From assembly GCA_003278225.1 (NCBI GenBank), contig QCGC01000005.1:23797-87796 (forward strand): a DNA stretch of 64,000 nucleotides. Direction: 5' to 3'. The translations under genes and the position numbers were made by a program. Source of the DNA: Prochlorococcus sp. AG-363-P01. GTDB lineage: Bacteria; Cyanobacteriota; Cyanobacteriia; PCC-6307; Cyanobiaceae. This document shows, piece by piece, positions 18,878 to 28,431 of the stretch. Numbering within the stretch: position 1 is the stretch's first letter; each line of letters begins with the position of its first letter. A model generated the notes under the pieces. It ran no database searches and was not told the DNA's origin. It saw nothing but the letters and a program-made list of their open reading frames with translations.

Positions 18878-20593
18878 TCACTTATAATACTTTTTTTTAG
18901 ATGTTCTTCCTATACCAGGATTAAAAGTATTAGTGGGGTCTAAGCCACGGTAAAAGTTAATCAAGCATGGATCTGCTTTATATAAATGGCCTACATTGTG
19001 CTCAGCTGGGTATTTTGCATTATTCCTATCTAAAATCTTTAAGATTTGATCTTTCAAGAGATTAGAGTCAACTCCCTTTTTAAGGACAAAATCCCAATGA
19101 AAAACCATACATAAAAAATGACCTAACTGAAAAGTTTCTGCCATTTGAGATATTACTTCAGTTGGAAGCAAGTCATTCCAAGTAGAGCAATTCCTTGGTA
19201 GGGCTATATCTAATGGCAAAAGTTCTCCTACATTAGCTGAATTTAATATACGATATCTAGTCGGCGCCGCTCCTGCGACATATCGATGCAGAAGTGCGTC
19301 ATTTCCTTCAGATTTAGTACATGAAATATACTCATATTGATCCTGATTAGAAGTCACTAACTCCAACAGATTCTGGGTAAGTGAAATAGATTCGTCACTT
19401 GCTAAAATCAACATATAATGTTCATATTTATCACGAAAATTACGTAGCCTAATTGGAAGGTGATCAGGCAAAAGATTCGCTAGAAATTGTAAGGCCTTAT
19501 CAGCGAAGTGTTTTGGTAAGAAAGAAATTTTTTCAGTAATTTGATCCACACGTCTTTTTATAGATAAAAGTCTTGGCAAGAATTTTGTGCCAAAGTATTT
19601 AATAAAAATAAATGTATCTTTGCAATATTTATCTGATCCATCAAAATAACTACGGTGCATGTATTCACCCATATCAGGCAAATGATCAAATCCAGATAAA
19701 ATACTCTTCCTTAGATCGGTCAAATGTTTTGGATCATTTGTGCCAACGAAGTAAACTTGTTCTTTTTTGGGAAGTAAAAAAGTATCAACTCTTACGGCAA
19801 AGACAGCAATTTTACCTGCACAGCCACTTGCCTCATAAAGGCGTCTATTATCAGCGTTGAATCTAGCAGGTGTATTTGCCTGAATATTTCTAACACGCTT
19901 TTTATATTCTTGATCAGATGCCATTTTTGTTGTATTTGGCAAGTTATTTAGCTCAAAATTAGACGATTCCAAATTAGTAAGTATCTCCTCAGGCGTATTG
20001 CCTAAGTTAATTCCAAGATGATTAACTAGTTCTAGACTTCCTTCATCATTTAATCTTGCAAATAAAGATAACTCTGTATAGGCAGGGCCCCGATTAACTA
20101 AGTTCCCGCCAGAATTATTGCACACACCACCAACAATTGAAGCGCCAATACAAGAAGAACCTATTACAGAATGTGGGCCTCTACCTAGTGGTAGTAGTTT
20201 TTCTTCTAACTGATATAAAGTTGAACCCGGAAATGCAATAATTTGAGAGGCATTATTTAGCAAAACCAACTGATCAAGTTGAAGAGTATTGATAATGACA
20301 ATATCACGATCATAATTGTCTCCATCTGGAGTTGAGCCCCCAGTTAAACCAGTATTAGCAGCTTGCATAATAATAACCTTATTAAAAGAGATACATACTT
20401 CTAATGTTTGCCACAATTGCAACAAGTTCTTTGGGAAGAGCACAGCACAGGCTTCTCCACTCCCAACACGAATGCCTGTGCTGTAAAAGCGAATCTTCTC
20501 CTGCTGAGTTAATACTGACTCTTTTTCAAGAATAGTAAATAAAGAATTTTGGAAGTCATCCAACTGATTATTGATCATAGAAAAAAAAGTCAT
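18878..20593 (-). CDS. dld: D-lactate dehydrogenase, FAD-dependent, membrane-associated
   Basis: A 571-residue protein with an N-terminal FAD-binding type 4 domain (MQAANTGLTGGSTPDGDN, then SSCIGASIVGGVCNNSGGN) and the C-terminal membrane-binding domain specific to quinone-linked Dld. It includes DMGEYMHRSYFDG, FIKYFGTKFLP and a basic, aromatic stretch (LPIRLRNFRDKYEHYML). It passes electrons from D-lactate to the quinone pool. No transmembrane helix or signal peptide; attachment is peripheral. ATG start at MTFFSM. The gene heads the apparent dld-lldD-kinase cluster, giving the cell enzymes for both lactate isomers. Few Prochlorococcus genomes are known to me to carry this pair. Confidence 0.9.
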   Translation of the reverse strand: MTFFSMINNQLDDFQNSLFTILEKESVLTQQEKIRFYSTGIRVGSGEACAVLFPKNLLQLWQTLEVCISFNKVIIMQAANTGLTGGSTPDGDNYDRDIVIINTLQLDQLVLLNNASQIIAFPGSTLYQLEEKLLPLGRGPHSVIGSSCIGASIVGGVCNNSGGNLVNRGPAYTELSLFARLNDEGSLELVNHLGINLGNTPEEILTNLESSNFELNNLPNTTKMASDQEYKKRVRNIQANTPARFNADNRRLYEASGCAGKIAVFAVRVDTFLLPKKEQVYFVGTNDPKHLTDLRKSILSGFDHLPDMGEYMHRSYFDGSDKYCKDTFIFIKYFGTKFLPRLLSIKRRVDQITEKISFLPKHFADKALQFLANLLPDHLPIRLRNFRDKYEHYMLILASDESISLTQNLLELVTSNQDQYEYISCTKSEGNDALLHRYVAGAAPTRYRILNSANVGELLPLDIALPRNCSTWNDLLPTEVISQMAETFQLGHFLCMVFHWDFVLKKGVDSNLLKDQILKILDRNNAKYPAEHNVGHLYKADPCLINFYRGLDPTNTFNPGIGRTSKKKYYK

Positions 20594-20688
20594 CTATAAT
20601 TAAGAGCAGATACCCATAAAATAAACTCAGAAAATCAATCTGCAAGAACCATAATTTTATATTTAAAAAAAAAAATAGCCAAATAAAC

Positions 20689-21543
20689 TTAATCAACTAG
20701 AAATCTACACTGAAGCATTTGTTGAGCTCCCGGCTCTAGTAAAAGTGTACGCTCACCAGTGATCAAAGATTCTCTTGGGCTTGTCCATGCCTCCAAACAA
20801 ACCATCTTTCTAGGAGGATCTGTCCAAACAACAGTTAAGTCCATAGGTTCTTGATGCTGTAAAGAAATGCGCCTTCCGTTCAATAAATCCTGAAGGGTTA
20901 CGACTTTCGAAGGTCCACATATGAAATCAACTCCTTTCATTAAATCTGCCAATTGATTATCAGTATCACTTTCCATACTGTTTAGATGATTAATACAAGT
21001 AGAAGGTAAAGCCAGAATTTCCGTTTTTCCCAAATCCATCACATTAAAATATGGATGCAATCCAAAAGAGAACGGCATCTTTTCTTGGCTACGATTCTCA
21101 ATGTTAATCTTAAAGTCAAGTGCATTTTTTTCTAAAGTAACTTTAATAGCAATATTAAAAAAGTATGGATAAACAGAACGAGTTAATTCAGAATCAAAGA
21201 GACTTAACAAAAAACCATTTTGACCATCAATAAACTTTATTTGCCAATCAGAATCTCTTGCAAATCCATGTTGTTTTAGTATAAAATTTTTATTGGCTAA
21301 TGGTAAGCAATTACCAGGTAAGTTTCCGCAAATAGGGAATAAAATAGGAATTCCACCTCTAACACTTTTTCCTTTCTGAGAAAATCGCTCAAAATCAAAA
21401 TAAAGAATTTCCATTCCATTACATTGCCATTCGGTAATCAAACCACCGCATTCAGGAACGATCCGCAAGCGATTTCCTAAATCAATATCTAATAACTCCC
21501 AATGATTATAAGGTAACTCCTTTTTAGAGAAAATAGTTGCCAT
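20689..21543 (-). CDS. Aldose 1-epimerase (galactose mutarotase) family protein
   Basis: A 284-residue soluble protein of the mutarotase superfamily. It shows GGLITEWQCNGMEILYFD, the arginine in RGGIPILFPICGNLPG, HGFARDSDWQ with a likely catalytic histidine, FGLHPYFNV with a second histidine, and a C-terminal glutamate in VCLEAWTSPRE. The RGGIPxxFP motif points to the YeaD/hexose-6-phosphate mutarotase branch rather than classical GalM. ATG used in place of the TTG in the track. It lies 42 nt before the alpha/beta hydrolase gene, same strand. Confidence 0.85.
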   Translation of the reverse strand: MATIFSKKELPYNHWELLDIDLGNRLRIVPECGGLITEWQCNGMEILYFDFERFSQKGKSVRGGIPILFPICGNLPGNCLPLANKNFILKQHGFARDSDWQIKFIDGQNGFLLSLFDSELTRSVYPYFFNIAIKVTLEKNALDFKINIENRSQEKMPFSFGLHPYFNVMDLGKTEILALPSTCINHLNSMESDTDNQLADLMKGVDFICGPSKVVTLQDLLNGRRISLQHQEPMDLTVVWTDPPRKMVCLEAWTSPRESLITGERTLLLEPGAQQMLQCRFLVD

Positions 21544-21587
21544 CAATAAGTGGTTAAGTAGTTAGCCAAGTTACAAATAAAAACATA

Positions 21588-22538
21588 TTAACTATCTTTT
21601 AACCAATCAATCATTTCTTCATTAACCCGGTCTGGTATCTCATCATGAGGACAGTGACCAGCGTTTAATAACACCTCTTTAACTTCTAAAGAAGCCTTCA
21701 GTGCAAACGTGCGGAATTTATCCTGCTTGGCTTTAGCATTTCTTAGCCAGGGATCGCTATCACCCCAAAGTAATAAAAGTGGAGATTGTAAGTCTTCAAA
21801 TAATTCATCTATAGGCTTGCCTTTTAGTCCTCGGGCCTGAAAAACTTTTTGAAATACTTGAAAAGCTCCTGGATCAAGCGAAGGTCGCCGAATCGATTCA
21901 ATTAAATAATCATCAACATTGGTAGGGTCGATATAAACCTGTTGAAGAGTTTTTTTAATTACACCAGGTCTACGCAAATTTTCAAAAATCAATCTCTGCA
22001 TGAATGGGTAAACAACCCACTTCACAACAAGATCTCTGGAGAGACCAAGCCCAATCATCTGACGCACTCTAGAGCCTAAATCTTTGGGCTTTGAAACAAA
22101 CTTTTCATCACTAAAATAACCAGCGGCATTGAGTAAAACAACACCAGCAGAATCACCTTCAAGAGCTGCTCCTGCAGCTAAAGCTGCATATCCACCAAGA
22201 GAGTTGCCAACAATCACGGTAGGTCTTGCAATTCGCTCTTTGACATACGCAACAACTTGTTCCTTCCACAATTCACCTCCATATTCCAATTCAGAAGGCT
22301 TAGCACTTCGCCCAAAACCAAGTAAGTCAATCGCATGCACTTCATAAGTTTTCGCGAGCTCTGGAATGTTGTGCCTCCAGTGATCTGTTGAAGCCCCAAA
22401 ACCATGCACAAGCAAGACAGCAGGTCCAATTTTGTGGGCTTCGTCCTGAGACAAGTGCGGAGGACTACTACTCACGGAATAAACATCATGACCTAAATAG
22501 TTCCAAGGAGCATTTGGAGTGGCGGCCAAAACAGACAT
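21588..22538 (-). CDS. Alpha/beta hydrolase
   Basis: A 316-residue alpha/beta hydrolase with a complete triad: nucleophile serine in VGNSLGGYAAL, acid in LLWGDSDPWLR and histidine in AGHCPHDEIPD. The oxyanion region is LLVHGFGASTDHWRHN. I use the ATG at MSVLAATPNAPWNYLG; the 18 residues before it look like upstream noncoding sequence. The substrate is unknown. The whole organisation, including HGFGA-x5-HWRHN and the C-terminal GHCPHDE, is repeated in a paralogue at 52.7 kb. The family includes pheophytinases and haloalkane dehalogenase relatives. Confidence 0.85.
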   Translation of the reverse strand: MSVLAATPNAPWNYLGHDVYSVSSSPPHLSQDEAHKIGPAVLLVHGFGASTDHWRHNIPELAKTYEVHAIDLLGFGRSAKPSELEYGGELWKEQVVAYVKERIARPTVIVGNSLGGYAALAAGAALEGDSAGVVLLNAAGYFSDEKFVSKPKDLGSRVRQMIGLGLSRDLVVKWVVYPFMQRLIFENLRRPGVIKKTLQQVYIDPTNVDDYLIESIRRPSLDPGAFQVFQKVFQARGLKGKPIDELFEDLQSPLLLLWGDSDPWLRNAKAKQDKFRTFALKASLEVKEVLLNAGHCPHDEIPDRVNEEMIDWLKDS

Positions 22539-22667
22539 GAAAAATTGACATCTATTGACTAAGGATTGAGATGCTAAACAATTAAGTCTCAATAAGTCAG
22601 TTAATTATTTAATTGCTGATGGTTAGCTTCAAACCATCCAAAACCTCAATGGATTGAAACTAGTAAT

Positions 22668-24041
22668 CTAAACAAGTCCTACAGGATTAGCGGCTACCTC
22701 ATCGGGTATCGAATTACCCCCACCAGGGGTTTTATCTTTAAGCACAATTCGGAGTAAAACTGGTGCAAGAAAAGTAGTACCGATAACCATCAATAAAACC
22801 GCAGCTTCTAAAGAAGGTCCCAAAAGACCAGCACTGGTCCCAAGACCTAGGAATATCAAACCAACCTCACCCCGAGGCATCATTCCTAACCCGACAACTA
22901 AGCGATCGGTTGGCTTATCAATTAAGAAGCACCATCCTGCCGCAACCTTTCCAACAATCGCAATAACCAACATAAATCCTGCAACAACCAATGCAGATCG
23001 ACTAGTTGGATCTAATGGATTAATCACTGAAAGATCCATTCCTGCGCCAACAAGAACGAAGAAAATGGTTGCAAAAAGGGAAACAAGAGGCAAAACCGAT
23101 TGCTGAATAGCATGATTATTCTTAGAGCTACTTAATATCAAACCAGCAGCAAAAGCACCTAAAGCTGCTTCTAAACCAATAGCAGTAGCTATAAAACAAC
23201 TCAAAACAAGAATTACGAAAGCAGCCACTACAACTGCCCCAGGCGCCTTAAGCCTCTCGAGTACCCAGTCAAAAGCTGGAGCAGCAGTTCTACTAAGGAC
23301 TATGGCAGCAACAACAAATAAAGTGGCAGCAACAACAAGTTTGATAATCGGAGCAATTTCTAATGAGCCCCCTGTTGCCAAAGCAACCACTACTGCAAGG
23401 ATCACTATGCCCAAGATGTCATCCAGTACTGCTGCACCTATAACAATCTGTCCTTCTCTTGTTTTGAGATAACCAAGCTCTCCAAAAACACTTGCAGTTA
23501 TCCCAATACTGGTAGCCGTCATAGAGGCACCAGCAAATACTGCAGGTATCAAATCCACCTGGAAGATAAACATCAAACCAAGTGTTCCAAAGGCAAATGG
23601 CAAAATCACACCAGCCATAGCAACTGTGAATGCTTGAGCGCCCACCGCAACAAGTTCTTCCAGTTCACTTTCAAGACCAGTGAGAAAAAGTAAGGCATAC
23701 AACCCAAGTGTTGCTACTGCCTGTAGAGACGGGAATGTTTCAAAATACAAATCAGGCACTGCTTCAGGAGGAACCGAAGCCAAAGCACTAATCGCATTTA
23801 TCAAGCCCTGATTCAAATGCGCACCTGTAGTAGGGGGTATAAGAAGATGCAAACCCGAAGCACCTATCAAAACTCCTGCCAAAAGTTCTCCAACAATTGT
23901 TGGCAAGCTCACTCTGACCAAAAACTCAGCCAAAGTCCTGGCAGCAATAAAAATAAGAAGAAAATTAATAACACCAATTAATGTTTCTGCTACCTCGACA
24001 TCGTGCGTACTCAAAACTGACAACAGCTGTGGCAAATACAT
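22668..24041 (-). CDS. Sodium/proton antiporter, CPA2 family
   Basis: A 457-residue integral membrane protein with about 12-13 hydrophobic helices and no cytosolic NAD-binding (RCK/TrkA) domain. Typical CPA2 segments include LPTIVGELLAGVLIGASGLHLL, the MTATSIGITASVFGELGYLKT helix, the acidic ion-site region GQIVIGAAVLDDILGIV with the Asp-Asp pair, and EAALGAFAAGLILSSS. The Asp-Asp pair suggests electrogenic Na+/H+ exchange (NapA type). ATG start. It diverges from glgP across 229 nt that contain a CCCGA/TCGGG hairpin near base 24211. Confidence 0.9.
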   Translation of the reverse strand: MYLPQLLSVLSTHDVEVAETLIGVINFLLIFIAARTLAEFLVRVSLPTIVGELLAGVLIGASGLHLLIPPTTGAHLNQGLINAISALASVPPEAVPDLYFETFPSLQAVATLGLYALLFLTGLESELEELVAVGAQAFTVAMAGVILPFAFGTLGLMFIFQVDLIPAVFAGASMTATSIGITASVFGELGYLKTREGQIVIGAAVLDDILGIVILAVVVALATGGSLEIAPIIKLVVAATLFVVAAIVLSRTAAPAFDWVLERLKAPGAVVVAAFVILVLSCFIATAIGLEAALGAFAAGLILSSSKNNHAIQQSVLPLVSLFATIFFVLVGAGMDLSVINPLDPTSRSALVVAGFMLVIAIVGKVAAGWCFLIDKPTDRLVVGLGMMPRGEVGLIFLGLGTSAGLLGPSLEAAVLLMVIGTTFLAPVLLRIVLKDKTPGGGNSIPDEVAANPVGLV

Positions 24042-24270
24042 AACCCAAGTCTTTCGAAATCTTTTTATTGTTGAAACATAGGTGACTGCGAAGCCAATTC
24101 TTGTGATTTTGATTACTAAAAATAATCTTTCTTCGCTCGTGTGGATCTGAAGTTACTAAGTCCCCTAACTGGAAAGTAGAAGCTACTGTCCATCGAGATC
24201 AACGAAAATTCCCGACGTCCATCGGGAGCACTCTTCTAAGGAAAGTTAATCAATCAACTTTTATGTCGTC

Positions 24271-26808
24271 ATGAGCAGCTCCCAGCCACTAGATCTAAAA
24301 CTTCCAACTCCAGGTTGTTACGCCGACCACGAAAGGGCAGGAGTGGGTGCTGATGCTGTTTTCGATGGAATGACCGAGCATTTGTTTTTCACACTTGGAA
24401 AACTAGCTCCAACTGCCAGTTTGCATGACCTCTATATGGCTCTTAGCTATGCAGTGCGTGATCGACTGATGACCCGCTACCTTGCTAGCCAAGAAGCTAT
24501 TCGTGAAAGGCCACAGAAAACAGTGGCTTATTTGTCTGCTGAGTTTTTGATTGGTCCGCAATTAAACAATAACCTTTTAAACCTAGGCATTCAAAAAGAA
24601 GCAGAAATAGCACTAAAAAGATTTGGAATCGAATCTTTGGGACACATTCTTGAGGTAGAAGAAGAGCCTGGGCTTGGTAATGGAGGGTTAGGTCGTCTAG
24701 CAGCTTGTTATATGGAATCTCTAGCAAGCTTACAAATACCAGCCATCGGCTATGGAATTAGATATGAATTTGGCATTTTCAATCAGCTAATCAGAGATGG
24801 TTGGCAAGTTGAAGTAACCGACAAATGGCTCAAAGGTGGTTGGCCTTGGGAACTTCCCCAACCAGATGAAGCTTGCTTTGTTGGATTTGGAGGGAGAACA
24901 GAAAACTATATAGATGAAAAAGGCAACTATCGATCAAGGTGGATACCTGCAGAACATGCAATAGGAATTCCTCACGATGTTCCAGTACTTGGCTACAAAG
25001 TAAACACTTGCAATCGCTTACGTCTTTGGAGAGCTGATGCCACAGAAAGTTTTGATTTTTATGCCTTCAATATTGGTGATTATTACGGGGCAGTGGAAGA
25101 AAAAGTAGCTTCAGAAACTCTCTCAAAAGTGCTTTATCCAAATGATGGAACAGACGAAGGTCGGCGCTTGAGATTGAAACAACAACATTTCTTTGTTAGT
25201 TGTTCACTCCAAGACATGCTTAGAAGTCTTGAAAAAAGAGGTATCGAAATAAGCGAATTCTCAAATCATTGGACAGTTCAACTAAACGATACTCACCCTG
25301 CTATTGCAGTAGCAGAAATGATGAGATTACTTATAGATCATTATCATTTGGAATGGGAAAAAGCCTGGGAAATCACTAATCAATCAGTGGCTTATACCAA
25401 TCACACATTGCTACCTGAGGCTCTTGAGAAATGGGACCTTTCACTATTTAAAAGTTTGCTACCTCGCCATCTTGAGCTGATATATGAAATCAATCGTAGG
25501 TTCCTTCAACAAGTTCGTTTACGCTACCCAGGTAACGATTTAATTCTGAGGAAATTATCAATAATTGATGAAGATGGTGGCAAGGCTGTACGAATGGCAC
25601 ATCTAGCAACGATTGGAGCCCACCATATCAATGGAGTTGCTGCACTGCACTCTGATCTAATCAAGAGGCAACTACTACCAGAGTTTGCAGAATTGTGGCC
25701 AGAGAAATTTACGAATATCACTAATGGAGTCACACCTCGACGTTGGGTTGCATTAGCGAATCCAGAGCTCTCCAAGCTCCTCGAAAATGAAGTTGGTCCT
25801 GACTGGATTACAAATATGGAATTACTAAAAAACCTAGAAAGCAAAGAGTTTGATAAAGAATTTCTAGAGAAATTTGGAGAAACCAAATTGTCTGGGAAAA
25901 GGAAGTTAGCTGGATATATACATCGTCAAACTGGCGTACTTGTAGATCCTTCCAGCATGTTTGATGTGCAAGTAAAAAGAATCCACCAATACAAAAGACA
26001 GCACCTGAATGCACTCCAGATAATTACTCAATATCTACGGATAAAAAATGGATCTGGGCAAGGAATGGCCCCTCGGACCGTGATTTTTGGTGGAAAAGCA
26101 GCACCAGGCTATTTCATGGCAAAACTAATGATTAGGTTTATTAACGGTATTGCCGAAATGGTGAATGCAGATCCAGATATGGAAGGTCGACTAAGAGTTG
26201 TCTTCCTGCCGGATTACAACGTAAAGCTTGGAGAGCAAGTTTATCCAGCTACAGATTTATCAGAACAGATTTCAACCGCAGGAAAAGAGGCGTCTGGAAC
26301 AGGCAATATGAAGTTTGCCATGAATGGTGCATTGACTATTGGCACTCTAGATGGAGCAAATATTGAGCTTCGTGAACAAGTTGGCGCGGAAAATTTCTTC
26401 CTTTTTGGTAACACCGAAAGCGAAATAATGGAATTGCAAAATAACAACTATGATCCCAAGCATTTCATTAATTCTCTTCCAGAGTTAAATGAAGCATTGA
26501 GATTAGTCGACTCAGGTCACTTTAGTAATGGGGATACTGAACTATTCCGACCAATTACAAACAATCTTAGAGGCCATGATCCATTCTTCGTAATGGCTGA
26601 CTTTGCTGATTACTTAAGAGCCCAAGATAATGTTAGCCGTGCTTGGCAAGATCGTGAAGAGTGGAATCGGATGTCATTATTAAATACTGCACGTTCAGGT
26701 TTCTTCTCATCTGATAGATCGATTCGTGATTATTGTCACTCAATATGGAATGTTGAACCATTAGCTGTTGAGATCATTTGCAATACAAGTTTAGTTGGCA
26801 GTCAATAA
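24271..26808 (+). CDS. glgP: Glycogen phosphorylase
   Basis: Releases glucose-1-phosphate from glycogen, the nightly carbon reserve. The 845 residues match the family. N-terminal VAYLSAEFLIGPQLNNNL and EEPGLGNGGLGRLAACYMES are followed by the mid-protein VKRIHQYKRQHLNAL, and the pyridoxal phosphate lysine in EASGTGNMKFAMNGALTIGT near residue 675. The N-terminal regulatory extension of animal enzymes is missing, as usual for bacteria. ATG start; a nearer upstream ATG (24262) is in another frame. Confidence 0.97.
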   Translation: MSSSQPLDLKLPTPGCYADHERAGVGADAVFDGMTEHLFFTLGKLAPTASLHDLYMALSYAVRDRLMTRYLASQEAIRERPQKTVAYLSAEFLIGPQLNNNLLNLGIQKEAEIALKRFGIESLGHILEVEEEPGLGNGGLGRLAACYMESLASLQIPAIGYGIRYEFGIFNQLIRDGWQVEVTDKWLKGGWPWELPQPDEACFVGFGGRTENYIDEKGNYRSRWIPAEHAIGIPHDVPVLGYKVNTCNRLRLWRADATESFDFYAFNIGDYYGAVEEKVASETLSKVLYPNDGTDEGRRLRLKQQHFFVSCSLQDMLRSLEKRGIEISEFSNHWTVQLNDTHPAIAVAEMMRLLIDHYHLEWEKAWEITNQSVAYTNHTLLPEALEKWDLSLFKSLLPRHLELIYEINRRFLQQVRLRYPGNDLILRKLSIIDEDGGKAVRMAHLATIGAHHINGVAALHSDLIKRQLLPEFAELWPEKFTNITNGVTPRRWVALANPELSKLLENEVGPDWITNMELLKNLESKEFDKEFLEKFGETKLSGKRKLAGYIHRQTGVLVDPSSMFDVQVKRIHQYKRQHLNALQIITQYLRIKNGSGQGMAPRTVIFGGKAAPGYFMAKLMIRFINGIAEMVNADPDMEGRLRVVFLPDYNVKLGEQVYPATDLSEQISTAGKEASGTGNMKFAMNGALTIGTLDGANIELREQVGAENFFLFGNTESEIMELQNNNYDPKHFINSLPELNEALRLVDSGHFSNGDTELFRPITNNLRGHDPFFVMADFADYLRAQDNVSRAWQDREEWNRMSLLNTARSGFFSSDRSIRDYCHSIWNVEPLAVEIICNTSLVGSQ

Positions 26809-26929
26809 TAAAAAATACAAGATTTAATTCATTATTTAACTGCTCATAGGATCACTCTAAGAAGCTAATTTATTAAAAACTATTTAAAATTATTTAACCT
26901 ACTGTTAACTAGAAAAACTTTTATAAGAT

Positions 26930-27391
26930 TTAACTTCTGTCAGGCAAATCAGGCGTCTGATGAAGAAGCCTGTTTAATCTTAATCTATCTGCATTAAGTG
27001 GATCAGGAGCAATCTCTCCTGCAAGTTCACGAAATTTTTGTTCAACTATTTCAGGAACCTTCACATCAAAGACTCTTTCCATTAAAACTTCTATTGAAAA
27101 AAGATGGGCATTAATATTCTCAAGGTCTGCTATTGCTTGCTGCAAAGCTTCTAATTTTCGCTCTTCATGTCCACCAACATTAATGACAGGTGTAGATGAT
27201 CTTTCCTTATTTAGAGCTGCATATTGCTTTTGCAAATCTTCTAAAACTCGTCCTGAAAGAGTTCTGAAAGACTGCAAAGAAGCCCAGTTCAACTCTTGTT
27301 GCTGTCGCAAAGTGGGGAATTCACGAATTAATCGATCATGTTCTCTATAAAACCTTTGACAATCAGGACATTGACAGGGCTCTTCTGGCAC
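26930..27391 (-). CDS. Conserved hypothetical protein with N-terminal CxCxxC
   Basis: A mostly helical, charged protein. I prefer the GTG start (VPEEPCQCPDCQRFYREHD) because a GGAGG sequence sits 7 nt before it; the track's TTG start adds 16 residues that look unconserved and overlap the gene upstream. The N-terminal cysteines (C-x-C-x2-C) may bind metal. Residues of about 75-115 form a likely coiled coil (EERKLEALQQAIADLENI). The end is proline-rich. Probably cotranscribed with the next gene upstream. Function unknown; it is not a family I recognise. Confidence 0.7.
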   Translation of the reverse strand: MPEEPCQCPDCQRFYREHDRLIREFPTLRQQQELNWASLQSFRTLSGRVLEDLQKQYAALNKERSSTPVINVGGHEERKLEALQQAIADLENINAHLFSIEVLMERVFDVKVPEIVEQKFRELAGEIAPDPLNADRLRLNRLLHQTPDLPDRS

Positions 27392-27428
27392 CGCAGTCCC
27401 TCCAGCTCTGTTCCCATCATTACACCTG

Positions 27429-27758
27429 CTATGACGCAAATGGGGGTTCTTCAGGGTGATTGCCCTCTATTTGTTCACCATCAACGCAATCTGGCAGTGG
27501 GATCTCAATGCTCGTAACAACCTGTATTACATCCCTAAGTCGCATTGAATCTGCAAACCAACCCATAGCCTGCTCGGTATCACCGCGCCGCTCTGCATCA
27601 CTAGCTTGATCTTCATGAGCCTCAGCCAAAAGGCTTAACCAACAAAGACATCTAGCCTGAACTACTGAAAGATCTAAATCAGTAGGTTGAGCATTCGCAA
27701 TTTGCTCACTTTCCTGCTGAACAAGTAATCGAAGACGCAGATCGTGAAGCTTGGTCAT
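27429..27758 (-). CDS. Conserved hypothetical protein, 109 aa
   Basis: A small acidic, helical protein starting at ATG (MTKLHDLRLRLLVQQESEQ). The central part (ARCLCWLSLLAEAHEDQASDAERRGDTEQAMGWFADSMRLRDVI) reads like a helix-turn-helix pair of TPR type, with A-x-D-A-E-R-R-G-D spacing, though only one repeat is clear. The C-terminus is proline/glutamate-rich. It lies about 100 nt downstream of tRNA-Arg on the same strand and just before the CxCxxC gene. Function unknown. Confidence 0.65.
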   Translation of the reverse strand: MTKLHDLRLRLLVQQESEQIANAQPTDLDLSVVQARCLCWLSLLAEAHEDQASDAERRGDTEQAMGWFADSMRLRDVIQVVTSIEIPLPDCVDGEQIEGNHPEEPPFAS

Positions 27759-27855
27759 GGAGACTGTTTCACTTTTGTCACGCTAGCGGCAGGGGAGGCA
27801 ATTTGCATACCCCACCAGATGTAGCACCGGCCACTAAATACATACTTGCTTCTTA

Positions 27856-27929
<74 letters not shown>

Positions 27930-27967
27930 ACTGGAATGAATTATGCCTTCCAGGCATTATGGAGTTT

Positions 27968-28372
27968 GAAAGCAGGAGAGGTGATCGCAATCGATACTTA
28001 TTTGCTTAATGCATTCAGTATTCGATTGAGGAAAGTCCGGGCTCCTCAATGGCCAAGCTTGCTGGGTAACGCCCAGTGCGGGAAACCGTGAGGATAGTGC
28101 CACAGAAACACACCGCCGATGGCTTCATATGGGGCATAAGCCTCAAGCACAGGTAAGGGTGCAAAGGTGCGGTAAGAGCGCACCAGCAGCATCGAGAGGT
28201 GCTGGCTAGGTAAACCCCGGCCAGGAGCAAGGTGAAGGGACCAAGAAGGGCCATCTTGACTTGGTTCCATTAAATGAACCGCTAGAGGCTGTCGGTAACG
28301 ACAGTCCCAGATAGATGATCACCCACATCTCTCTAGAGACTGTGAACAGAACCCGGCTTACGACCTGCTTTC
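27968..28372 (+). ncRNA. rnpB: RNase P RNA, bacterial type A
   Basis: The catalytic RNA that trims tRNA 5' ends. The universally conserved blocks are present: GAGGAAAGTCCGGGCTC near the 5' side and ACAGAACCCGGCTTA near the 3' end, plus AGTGCCACAGAAACA. The ends are set by helix P1, where GAAAGCAGG (27968-27976) pairs with CCTGCTTTC (28364-28372). Length is about 405 nt, normal for cyanobacteria. It is transcribed away from tRNA-Arg and towards rnc, another RNA-processing gene. Confidence 0.97.
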
Positions 28373-28431
28373 ACCCTATTCAATTCACTACCCATAAAAC
28401 TTTCTTCCAAATAACACAAAACAGATAGTAA

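Noticed and set aside
24211-24226. CCCGA/TCGGG hairpin before glgP as a regulatory site
   Set aside because: A 5-bp stem is likely by chance; nothing links it to a known regulator.
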